DNA from: Reddybacter sp041622675
GTDB taxonomy: Bacteria; Pseudomonadota; Gammaproteobacteria; Pseudomonadales; Porticoccaceae
Length of the DNA stretch: 64,000 nucleotides
Assembly: GCA_041622675.1 (NCBI GenBank)
Contig: JBFJYH010000008.1
Location: forward strand, 1 to 64,000
Direction: 5' to 3'
The notes under the pieces were generated by a model. It saw only the letters and a list, made by a program, of their open reading frames with translations, was not told the origin of the DNA and searched no databases. Positions 1 to 7,187 of this stretch are shown piece by piece. Every line of letters begins with the position of its first letter. Positions within the stretch are counted from its first letter, which is position 1. Made by a program: the position numbers and the translations under genes.

Positions 1-57
1 TCCTACGGCGGGATGATGAGTGAGCATTCAACATTAATTCTGGGTCGCAGTGCTTAA
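1..57 (+). CDS. Thiolase / SCP-x-type aldolase, 3' end only (partial)
   Basis: Only the last 18 codons and the TAA stop lie in the window. The readable C-terminus includes GGMMSEHSTLILGR, which resembles the end of thiolase-fold lipid-transfer proteins (SCP-x or Ltp type). A DUF35 protein follows 40 bases later, and such thiolases usually work with a DUF35 partner. In steroid catabolism the Ltp2 member is an aldolase that removes a side-chain fragment. The identification rests on a short tail plus context, so confidence is moderate. Confidence 0.5.
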   Translation, partial: SYGGMMSEHSTLILGRSA

Positions 58-97
58 ATAGCTAAGTGTGTGTCGGAAAATAACAGGTAAAAAAAGT

Positions 98-526
98 ATG
101 AGTGATGTAACGTCGGCAGCGGCAACGCCTCCTGCCAAACCGCTACCGCGAATCACTGACTGTGCAGCGCCTTATTGGCAGCACGCCAAAGACGATAAAC
201 TGGTGCTGCCCTATTGTGGTGAGTGTGAGGCCAGTTTTTATTATCCGCGCCTTTGGTGCCCCACTTGTTTTAATCAGGATATCAGCTGGAAGCAACTCAG
301 TGGCAAAGGCACGGTTTATAGCTACTCAGTTATTTACCAATCGCCATTGCCTTCTTATCAGGCGGACCTACCCTATGTACTCGCTATTATTGAATTGGAC
401 GAAGGTCCGCGCATGATGGCCAATGTACTTAATTGTGATGTCAACAAGGTAAGTGTCGATATGGCAGTTGAAGTGGTGTTTGAAGCGCGGGGCGATATAA
501 AAATTCCGCAATTTCAGCCTGCATAG
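98..526 (+). CDS. DUF35 zinc-ribbon/OB-fold acyl-CoA-associated protein
   Basis: A 142-residue protein with a rubredoxin-like zinc ribbon (C40-x2-C43 and C54-x2-C57) followed by an OB-fold-like half (about residues 65-135), which is the DUF35 (ChsH2 C-terminal domain) layout. These proteins bind thiolase-like partners; in steroid side-chain degradation the DUF35 part of ChsH2 is needed for the Ltp2 aldolase. Here DUF35 is a separate gene between the thiolase and two hotdog-fold hydratases. I chose the ATG at 98; an in-frame GTG at 68 would add ten residues. No enzyme activity of its own is expected. Confidence 0.8.
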   Translation: MSDVTSAAATPPAKPLPRITDCAAPYWQHAKDDKLVLPYCGECEASFYYPRLWCPTCFNQDISWKQLSGKGTVYSYSVIYQSPLPSYQADLPYVLAIIELDEGPRMMANVLNCDVNKVSVDMAVEVVFEARGDIKIPQFQPA

Positions 527-553
527 AGAGAAATAACGAATGAGGATGTGCCC

Positions 554-1093
554 ATGAGTGAAACATTTAACGAACCCTTTCCGTTGGCTTACGGCACCTA
601 TGAAGATGCTGTCAAATTGCTAAATAAGCCGGGTAAAAAGGTGGTTGCTGAATTTTCCGTGAATTGGGAAATGATCAAGGTCTATTGCTCTATGGTGGAA
701 GATGGCAACGCCAGTTATTGGAACGAAGACTATGCCAATCAGCAATGGGGCGGGATTGTAGCCCCACCGGGACTATTGCTGACCTGGGCCATGGCCTTAC
801 AATGGCACCCCGAAAAAGAGCGGGAACACTATTTTATTGCCATGAAGATACCGCTACCGGGTGATACATTAATTAATGTCGCGACGGATACTGAATTTCA
901 TCGCCACCTGTATTTGGGTGATCGTATTTCTGTTGTCGACGAGCTGATTGATGTCTCGGAAGAAAAGAAAACCCGCTTAGGGGTCGGCCATTTTCTTACC
1001 ACTAAAGCGCAATTTTTTAATCAGCGCGAACAGCTTATTGCCGAGCAGACCAATAGCTTATTTCGATATTATGTGCCGGAGGGCGAAGCATGA
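554..1093 (+). CDS. MaoC-like (FAS1-type N-terminal) dehydratase domain protein
   Basis: A 179-residue single hotdog-fold protein that looks like the MaoC_dehydrat_N family: a predicted enoyl-CoA hydratase half-subunit acting on acyl-CoA in beta-oxidation. The stretch with NASYWNEDYAN followed by GGIVAPPGLLLTWA is the usual substrate-loop region. The start at 554 has a GAGG motif 8 bases upstream; an in-frame GTG lies at 548. Its stop overlaps the next MaoC gene by four bases (ATGA), suggesting translational coupling and a heteromeric hydratase like ChsH1-ChsH2. The substrate cannot be read from the sequence. Confidence 0.78.
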   Translation: MSETFNEPFPLAYGTYEDAVKLLNKPGKKVVAEFSVNWEMIKVYCSMVEDGNASYWNEDYANQQWGGIVAPPGLLLTWAMALQWHPEKEREHYFIAMKIPLPGDTLINVATDTEFHRHLYLGDRISVVDELIDVSEEKKTRLGVGHFLTTKAQFFNQREQLIAEQTNSLFRYYVPEGEA

Positions 1094-1533
1094 GCCGCGA
1101 CATGACGTTTAAATACTGGAGTGAAATTAGCGAGGGCGACATGGTTACACCCGTCACTGTGGACGTCCCCTTTGAGCGGGTTATTCTCGATGCCGCGGCG
1201 ACACAGGATTACTTCCCCGGGCACCACAATCCCGCCTATGCTCGTCATCAGGGGCAGAAAGAAATCTATTTAAATACGATGGCGATTGAAGGTTTTATCG
1301 ATAGAGTTGTCACCGACTGGGCAGGCCCCCACGTTTTTATTCGCAAGCGCCAAATGCAAATGCGCAGCTCCATTTATGCGGGTGACACTTTGCAAGGCGA
1401 GGGCACAGTTGAAAAGTGTTACAGGGATAATGATCGGCATTTTCTGGATGTGAGAATTAATATCTCTACAGATAATGGGCTTTGTGTGCCGGCTGTACTG
1501 ACGCTTGAATTGCCAGCGCTACGTCCTGCTTGA
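1090..1533 (+). CDS. MaoC-like hydratase, ChsH1-type partner
   Basis: A 147-residue hotdog-fold protein. It carries a hydratase-like Asp/His segment (QDYFPGHHNPAYA) and a VTDWAGP stretch reminiscent of the ChsH1 side-chain hydratase subunit, then a typical C-terminal GDTLQGEGTV strand. Its ATG overlaps the TGA of the upstream MaoC gene, so the two products probably form one hydratase in which this subunit supplies the catalytic residues. An acyl-CoA dehydrogenase follows 40 bases downstream. Family call is firm; the steroid-like substrate is inference. Confidence 0.78.
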   Translation: MSRDMTFKYWSEISEGDMVTPVTVDVPFERVILDAAATQDYFPGHHNPAYARHQGQKEIYLNTMAIEGFIDRVVTDWAGPHVFIRKRQMQMRSSIYAGDTLQGEGTVEKCYRDNDRHFLDVRINISTDNGLCVPAVLTLELPALRPA

Positions 1534-1573
1534 GTTTTTCACCACTAATAATAAATAACAATTAGAGATTATT

Positions 1574-2752
1574 ATGGCTTTAGGCACCTTTACTTCGTGG
1601 TTCGATCAACCCCTTTCCGGGCAATATTATAATGAGGATCACGAAGCATGGCGTCGTACTCTTCGCAGCTTTGTCGATAAAGAAATCTCACCCTACGTAG
1701 AACAATGGGAAGAGGCGGAAACCTTTCCGCGTGCGCTATATAAGAAGGCTGCCGATATTGGGTTACTGCAATTGGGATACCCGGAGGCGTATGGTGGTGT
1801 CGAAAAGCCTGACCCCTTCTTTGATATTGTCACTTGTATGGAATTGGCGCGCGCTGGTGGTGGCGGTGTACATCCGAGTTTAAATAGCCACAGTATAGGG
1901 ATGCCACCGATACTGGCCATGGGCACAGAAGCAATGAAAACTCGTGTTGTACCGGAAGTGATTAGTGGCGAAAAAATATCGGCTCTTGCAGTCACCGAAC
2001 CAACGGGTGGTTCGGATGTTGCCAACCTGAAAACCACAGCCCGTAGAGACGGCGACCATTACATCGTTAACGGTTCTAAAACTTATATTACCAGTGGAAT
2101 GCGTGCCGATTACTACACCGTCGCTGTGCGCACTGGTGAAGAGGGCCGCAAAGGAATTTCTTTGTTGCTAATTGAAAAAGAGACACCGGGTTTCACCCAA
2201 ACCGAATTGAAGAAAATGGGTTGGTGGTGTTCTGACACCGCCACCTTATTTTTTGATGACTGCCGTGTGCCCGTTGAAAATTTGATTGGCCTTGAAAATA
2301 AAGGGTTCCCCGGCATTATGCTCAATTTTAATGCCGAGCGTTTAGGCATTATTGCCTTTGCTACGGGACTGGCGATGGTTTGTATGGATGAGGCTGTTGC
2401 CTGGGCTCGCGAGCGAGTTACCTTTGGTCATCGTTTAATGGAGCACCAGGTGATTCGCCATAAAATTGCCGAGATGGCAAAGCGAATTCTTACCTCTCAA
2501 GCAATGATGGAACGCACAGCCCTGCAAATGCAGCAGGGTGAAGTACCGGTCACCGAGCTAAGTCTGCTTAAAGTCCACGCCACTGAAACAATGGAATATT
2601 GTGCCCGAGAAGCGCTACAAATACTGGGTGGCACGGGTTATATGCGCGGTAATAAGGTGGAACGCATTTATCGCGAAGTGCGAGTCTATGCCATTGGTGG
2701 CGGCTCGGAAGAAATTATGCGTGACCTGGCTGCTCGTCAACTAGGCTTGTAA
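1574..2752 (+). CDS. Acyl-CoA dehydrogenase (copy 1 of a tandem pair)
   Basis: A 392-residue FAD flavoprotein oxidising acyl-CoA to enoyl-CoA, with electrons passing to electron-transfer flavoprotein. All three ACAD domains are present: helical N-terminus, middle beta domain (ALAVTEPTGGSDVANLKT) and C-terminal helical domain (ARERVTFG, ILGGTGYM, IGGGSEEIM). The likely catalytic base is E255 in FNAERLG, the position used by isovaleryl- and long-chain enzymes. The start has GAGA-type purines upstream. It is collinear with the dehydrogenase at 3120 along its full length, so the pair arose by duplication. It belongs to the upstream thiolase/DUF35/MaoC operon. Confidence 0.92.
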   Translation: MALGTFTSWFDQPLSGQYYNEDHEAWRRTLRSFVDKEISPYVEQWEEAETFPRALYKKAADIGLLQLGYPEAYGGVEKPDPFFDIVTCMELARAGGGGVHPSLNSHSIGMPPILAMGTEAMKTRVVPEVISGEKISALAVTEPTGGSDVANLKTTARRDGDHYIVNGSKTYITSGMRADYYTVAVRTGEEGRKGISLLLIEKETPGFTQTELKKMGWWCSDTATLFFDDCRVPVENLIGLENKGFPGIMLNFNAERLGIIAFATGLAMVCMDEAVAWARERVTFGHRLMEHQVIRHKIAEMAKRILTSQAMMERTALQMQQGEVPVTELSLLKVHATETMEYCAREALQILGGTGYMRGNKVERIYREVRVYAIGGGSEEIMRDLAARQLGL

Positions 2753-3119
2753 TCGGCAAATCGTAATTTGTCTAGCCTTTTAATTAAGGCCCCTCGCTAT
2801 TGAGTTTGAAACTCATCAGCTGATGACAATCAGCAACGCTTTAATCCATTCAACTCCAATTATCGTGCTCAGAGGCTAGGTAAAGGACGGGCGTTTTTTT
2901 ATTCTTCGAATTAACCAGCAATAGTTGAACGCTGGGTCAGACATTATTAAGTCGTTAGAATGATTCTCTTGAATAAGCTAACAAGAAGAGACGAGTTCTA
3001 CGATCGCTCTTGTGGGTTCTTGCAGAATTAAATACATCGTCTGATGATTGCTTTCTCAAAAATGATGCTTGAAATAGTGTTGTTTAAATCTGGGAACGCG
3101 CAGTGATCGAGGAATTAAT
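2753..3119. other. 367-bp gap between the two acyl-CoA dehydrogenase genes
   Basis: No convincing ORF. It holds a small hairpin (GCCTT/AAGGC, 2775-2790) soon after the first dehydrogenase stop, a GAGTT/AACTC hairpin leading directly into a perfect 12-bp palindrome (2814-2825), and a T run near 2893-2900. The length suggests that the second dehydrogenase has its own promoter and perhaps an operator, rather than simple read-through from the first. Confidence 0.5.
2814..2825. promoter_or_regulatory. Perfect 12-bp palindrome CATCAGCTGATG, possible operator
   Basis: The sequence CATCAGCTGATG equals its own reverse complement. It sits about 295 bases upstream of the second acyl-CoA dehydrogenase, directly after a GAGTT-TGA-AACTC hairpin. 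A dimeric regulator of the TetR, GntR or MarR type could bind it, but no regulator gene is nearby and no second copy was noticed. Tentative. Confidence 0.25.
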
Positions 3120-4298
3120 ATGGCCTTAAGTAATTTTACCTCATGGTTTGATCAGCCACTGAACAATCTGTATTACAACGAGGATCACGACGCCTGGCGG
3201 CATATGTATCGTCGCTTTGTCGATAAAGAAATAGCACCAAATCTCATTGACTGGGAAGAGGCGGGTATTTTCCCTCGTGATCTTTACTCAAAGGCGGCAC
3301 AGCTGGGTGTGTTGCAAATGGGCTATCCCGAGGAGTATGGGGGTGTGCCTGAGACCGACCATTTTTTTAGTATTATCTCAGCTCAGGAACAAGCGCGGTC
3401 TGGGGGCGGGGGTGTTAATTCTAGTTTAATCACGCACACAATAGGTATGCCACCCATTGTCAATCAAGGCACCGAGGCAATGAAAGCGAAGATAATCCCC
3501 GGCATTGTTTCTGGCGAAAAAATATCGGCTCTGGCTATTACAGAGCCATCGGGTGGCTCTGACGTGGCCAACCTGAAAACCACAGCAAAGCGTGAAGGTG
3601 AGCATTATATTGTTAATGGTTCTAAAATGTTTATTACCAGTGGTACGAGGGCAGATTTTTTTACTGTTGCTGTACGTACCGGTGGTCCTGGTCGTACTGG
3701 GATTTCTTTGTTATTAATCGAAAAAGACACGCCGGGATTTAGTGCGAGCTCATTGAAAAAAATGGGTTGGCATTCATCTGACACCGCGGCACTGTATTTT
3801 AATGACTGCAAAGTCCCAGTGGAAAATCTTATTGGTGAAGAAAATAAAGGCTTCGGTATTATTGTTGGTAATTTCAATGCCGAACGTTTGGGGCTGGCTG
3901 CAATGGCGAATGCTCTGGCTATGGTCTGTATGGATGAGGCTGTCGCCTGGGCGAGAGAGCGTAAAACCTTTGGGCAACGTTTAATTGATCATCAGGTAAT
4001 TCGCCATAAATTTGTTGAAATGGGTAAACGCATTGCTGCTACACAGGCATTTATCGAAAAAACGGCTTGGCAAATGGAAAATGAAAGTATGCCCATTTCG
4101 GAATTGAGCATGGTTAAATTGATGGCTGCGGAGACTATGGAGTTTTGCGCTCGTGAAGCGGTACAGGTTTTTGGGGGTAGTGGTTTTATGCACGGTAATA
4201 AGGTTGAACGCATTTACCGAGAAGTACGTGCCTACGCGATTGGCGGGGGGGCAGAGGACATTATGCGCGAATTGGCTGCCAAGCAAATGGCTTTTTAA
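3120..4298 (+). CDS. Acyl-CoA dehydrogenase (copy 2 of a tandem pair)
   Basis: A 392-residue acyl-CoA dehydrogenase of exactly the same length as the gene at 1574 and alignable without gaps. Shared blocks include FTSWFDQPL near the N-terminus, SALAITEPSGGSDVANLKTT in the FAD-binding middle domain, FNAERLG with the probable catalytic Glu, and IGGGAEDIM at the end. The ATG follows GAGGAATTAAT, a clear ribosome binding site. Differences cluster in the first 70 residues and the middle domain, suggesting different chain preference. Whether the two form a mixed tetramer, as ChsE1-ChsE2 do, cannot be told from sequence. Confidence 0.92.
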   Translation: MALSNFTSWFDQPLNNLYYNEDHDAWRHMYRRFVDKEIAPNLIDWEEAGIFPRDLYSKAAQLGVLQMGYPEEYGGVPETDHFFSIISAQEQARSGGGGVNSSLITHTIGMPPIVNQGTEAMKAKIIPGIVSGEKISALAITEPSGGSDVANLKTTAKREGEHYIVNGSKMFITSGTRADFFTVAVRTGGPGRTGISLLLIEKDTPGFSASSLKKMGWHSSDTAALYFNDCKVPVENLIGEENKGFGIIVGNFNAERLGLAAMANALAMVCMDEAVAWARERKTFGQRLIDHQVIRHKFVEMGKRIAATQAFIEKTAWQMENESMPISELSMVKLMAAETMEFCAREAVQVFGGSGFMHGNKVERIYREVRAYAIGGGAEDIMRELAAKQMAF

Positions 4299-4507
4299 TA
4301 GTTGTCGGGTTTGTTTGATTTCAAGTAATAAGTCCCTGATTTGAGATGATTGCTGAAATGTGTGAAACGAAAAAACGATGAGTTGTGGTTAGCAATGGCC
4401 ACTTCAAGTCGTATATTTTTGTGGGTGAAAAGTTACCGATACTTAAGCGCGCCTATTTGTTATTCTGAGGGAGTACTTTGAACGACGTATTTTCGTGAGA
4501 GGAGTTG

Positions 4508-4897
4508 ATGAAATTACTACATACAATGCTACGCGTTGGTGATCTCGATAAATCGATTAAGTTTTATACAGAGTTACTGGGTATGGAGCTTTTGCGTAGA
4601 AAAAATTTCCCAGATGGCCGTTTTACGCTGGCTTTTTTGGGTTACGGTTCAGAAAAGGAAAACACCGTGCTTGAGCTTACCCATAATTGGGATACAACAA
4701 GCTACGCTCATGGTGATGCCTATGGTCATATCGCCATTGGGGTCGAGGATGTCTATGCGACGTGTGAGCAAATTAAAAGACAGGGTGGCGCAGTAGTAAG
4801 GGAGGCTGGGCCAATGATGCACGGTAGTACTATATTGGCCTTTGTTGAAGATCCCGATGGCTATAAAATAGAGCTTTTGTCGCTTAACGAATCCTGA
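4508..4897 (+). CDS. gloA: Lactoylglutathione lyase (glyoxalase I)
   Basis: Converts the hemithioacetal of methylglyoxal and glutathione to S-lactoylglutathione in the cytoplasm. The 129-residue length and all four metal ligands, H5, E56, H74 and E122, are as in the E. coli nickel enzyme. The ATG at 4508 has GAGAGGA about 6 bases upstream; the preceding TTG at 4505 is less likely. The 210-bp upstream gap suggests its own promoter. It ends 31 bases before the convergent minus-strand gene. Confidence 0.95.
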   Translation: MKLLHTMLRVGDLDKSIKFYTELLGMELLRRKNFPDGRFTLAFLGYGSEKENTVLELTHNWDTTSYAHGDAYGHIAIGVEDVYATCEQIKRQGGAVVREAGPMMHGSTILAFVEDPDGYKIELLSLNES

Positions 4898-4927
4898 GCT
4901 TTTTCGTTAGAATAAAGTCGATAACCC

Positions 4928-5344
4928 TTAATTTTCTTCATCGAGCTCTAGAGGTCGCGTCTTAACTTTTGCGCGCAGCCAATTGAGACCGTTGAAAATT
5001 TTTGGATTGCCGGCTATCTTGCGCTCAAGAGTGAATTTCCCTGGGTAGTCCATCAGTAATAAGCCCATTGCTATGGTCAATAGTCCCTGTCCGGGAATAA
5101 AAAGCATGATAACTCCACCCAAAAGAAGGACCCAGCCAAGGCAGTTTTTGCCGATTAAAACCATAATTCTGAGAATGGGATGGCTTTCGTTTAAAGGTGT
5201 CGGATGCCGCCTTTGGTGGCAGAAATAATCACTGGGAATGCGGGCAACTAGCCAAGGTAGGGTCAGCAAGCTAATAATAAATGTAAAGGCTGAAATAATC
5301 GCCATCCCTGTAAAAAGAGACTCGTACTCTATAAGCCTTTCCAT
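4928..5344 (-). CDS. PGPGW-type small membrane protein
   Basis: A 138-residue predicted inner-membrane protein. Hydrophobic segments lie at about residues 11-35 and 70-100. The second contains FIPGQGLLTIAMGLLLMDYPGK, resembling the PGPGW family of putative transmembrane proteins, and a charged C-terminal tail follows. Its ATG overlaps the stop of ygfZ (TAATG), so the two are translationally coupled. Function is unknown. Confidence 0.7.
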   Translation of the reverse strand: MERLIEYESLFTGMAIISAFTFIISLLTLPWLVARIPSDYFCHQRRHPTPLNESHPILRIMVLIGKNCLGWVLLLGGVIMLFIPGQGLLTIAMGLLLMDYPGKFTLERKIAGNPKIFNGLNWLRAKVKTRPLELDEEN

Positions 5345-6393
5345 TACGTCTTAGTCAAGGAGTAAGGCAATTCAGCGATGCACGCCGCAACCGTTTCGCC
5401 ATTAATGATAAAAGAAGACGCTGACGCTTGCTCTTCGTGTAATACCGCGAGTATTTCAGTGCTATTTCCATCAGCTGAGGCGGCCGCTAAAACACTGCCG
5501 ACCAGTTTATTAGTAACACTGTCGTAAATTTCTGTTGCCACTTTTGGTGGTGAGGCTTTGATGATCACGCGGTAAGTACGGCGCTTGAGTTTTCCTAGGT
5601 ATTGCATGCGAGCGACTATTTCCTGGCCCGTATAGCACCCCTTTTTAAAGTTCACGGCCCCAGTTGCCTGTAGATTGAGCATTTGGGGCACGAACTGTTC
5701 GCTTGTCTGAGTTTGTACGCGGGCTAGGCCGGCACGGATCGATTGTAGCTGCCAGTAGGCTATGCCAGTGGGCGTAAAATTTAGGGCTAGTTTTTGCCAG
5801 AGTTGTTCCGCTGTGGTTGCTTTAACGAGCACTAAAAATTGTTGTGCCGACTTGCGCAGTAGTAAACACTCTTCAGCGAGGCATAGTTGATTGATCGCTG
5901 TGGGTATAGTGCAAAATTGCTTCTCGAGCAGAGCTTCACAATCGGCACCACTAATGCCTAGGAGGCGGTAGTTGTCACTGGCATTACTTAATGTGGTTTT
6001 GAAAAAGGCGGCGTATTTACCTAGATTGTCGATAGCGGTGTCGACGAGGGGCCGATGCATGATTAGCAATAGCTTGTCTGCTTCTAGCTCGACTGCGTGA
6101 TAGGAGGTCAGCATTCGCCCCTTAGCATTGCAGATGGCACCCGGTAACACAGTATCTGCCCTTAGTTGCTCAGTATCGCTGGTACTTTGACCCTGTAAAA
6201 AACGCTTGCTGTCTATACCCTCCAGCAATAAAACGCCTAGGTCGCCGAGGTCAGATAATGTCGCGTTCAATCTTGGATAATTAGCGGCTGACTCGCCAAA
6301 AGAGGTGACCAAGCCCTCATTTATGGCGCCGCCTTGTTGGCTGAGAAAATTCTGCCAGCCCTTTAAGGTGTCGTTGTCGATGGTATCAGTCAT
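5344..6393 (-). CDS. ygfZ: Folate-binding tRNA-modifying protein YgfZ
   Basis: A 349-residue GcvT-related protein that binds tetrahydrofolate and supports assembly of certain Fe-S enzymes such as MiaB. The signature KGCYTGQEIVARMQYLGKLKRR, with the essential Cys, is present about 80 residues from the C-terminus. The start ATG lies beside a divergent promoter region shared with sdhE, the same pairing as ygfZ-ygfY in E. coli. The downstream PGPGW gene overlaps its stop by one base. Confidence 0.9.
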   Translation of the reverse strand: MTDTIDNDTLKGWQNFLSQQGGAINEGLVTSFGESAANYPRLNATLSDLGDLGVLLLEGIDSKRFLQGQSTSDTEQLRADTVLPGAICNAKGRMLTSYHAVELEADKLLLIMHRPLVDTAIDNLGKYAAFFKTTLSNASDNYRLLGISGADCEALLEKQFCTIPTAINQLCLAEECLLLRKSAQQFLVLVKATTAEQLWQKLALNFTPTGIAYWQLQSIRAGLARVQTQTSEQFVPQMLNLQATGAVNFKKGCYTGQEIVARMQYLGKLKRRTYRVIIKASPPKVATEIYDSVTNKLVGSVLAAASADGNSTEILAVLHEEQASASSFIINGETVAACIAELPYSLTKT

Positions 6394-6500
6394 TTCTATT
6401 CGCTATTTAGATGGGTAGTTGTTCAAGCTTGCATTATAATGCCTGTCGGCGATTTAAGTGTGAATTGCTTTGTTGGGATCAATCAGTGGCTAAATGTACT

Positions 6501-6749
6501 ATGGATAAAAATCGTCTTTTTTGGGCTAGTCGTCGCGGTATGTTGGAGCTCGATATTATATTGCAGACTTTTCTTGAAAATACTTATGACCAATTAAAAC
6601 CTGCCGAACAATCTCTCTATCAGCACCTACTTGGTTGTGAAGACCAAGATTTGTTTGCTTGGTTGATGGGACGTAAAGAGCCTGAAGATAAAGACACGGC
6701 GGCGATTGTTGGCATCATTCGCGATAGTCAGCGTGTACCAGCAAGCTGA
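6501..6749 (+). CDS. sdhE: FAD assembly factor SdhE (YgfY/CptB)
   Basis: An 82-residue protein that promotes covalent FAD attachment to succinate dehydrogenase subunit A. The N-terminus has the conserved LFWASRRGMLELD segment containing the RGMxE motif, and the C-terminal half has DLFAWLMGRKEP. The ATG at 6501 is chosen because it begins just before the conserved domain; a longer in-frame start at 6411 would add 30 non-conserved residues. It overlaps ygfX, the standard sdhE-ygfX pair. Confidence 0.92.
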   Translation: MDKNRLFWASRRGMLELDIILQTFLENTYDQLKPAEQSLYQHLLGCEDQDLFAWLMGRKEPEDKDTAAIVGIIRDSQRVPAS

Positions 6750-7182
6750 GTTTAATTTTAAAGAATCTCGTGCTACTCAGCGTTGGCAAATACAGCGGCT
6801 GCAATATTTATTTGTAGTGCCGATTGCATTGCTTATTTATTGCCTCGTTAGTGATGTGATGTATGCCAGTCTCCTAGAGTTGATTTTGTTATTGGTTCTT
6901 TTCCGGGCACGGATGGCTCTAAGGTTGTCAGCTGTTGTCGAATCTTTTGCCCTAACGCAAGGAGGTGCTACGGCCACCATTAATGGCCAGCGCCAAGCTC
7001 TATTGGCTTACGGCCTGGATTATTCTAATCGTTATCTGGCCCTTGTCAGCCTGACAAGCGCGGCGGGACAGACCTATCGTTGCCTTATCTCTCCAGCCTT
7101 ATTAGGTCCCATTAAGTACCGCCAATTTCTCGCCTTGTTGAAAGCCTCTGCTGTGAAGATCTCGGCGCAGAGACTTTCTTAG
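6733..7182 (+). CDS. YgfX/CptA-family membrane protein
   Basis: A protein of about 149 residues with a short N-terminal cytoplasmic arm, two adjacent hydrophobic segments (about residues 22-58) and a soluble C-terminal domain, the YgfX layout. In E. coli the homologue was described as a toxin of a type IV toxin-antitoxin pair with YgfY; in other bacteria it is tied to SdhE and flavinylation. The GTG at 6733 is the best start, inside the end of sdhE; a TTG at 6706 is possible. It ends six bases from the convergent nadB. Confidence 0.7.
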   Translation: MYQQAEFNFKESRATQRWQIQRLQYLFVVPIALLIYCLVSDVMYASLLELILLLVLFRARMALRLSAVVESFALTQGGATATINGQRQALLAYGLDYSNRYLALVSLTSAAGQTYRCLISPALLGPIKYRQFLALLKASAVKISAQRLS

Positions 7183-7187
7183 CTCGG

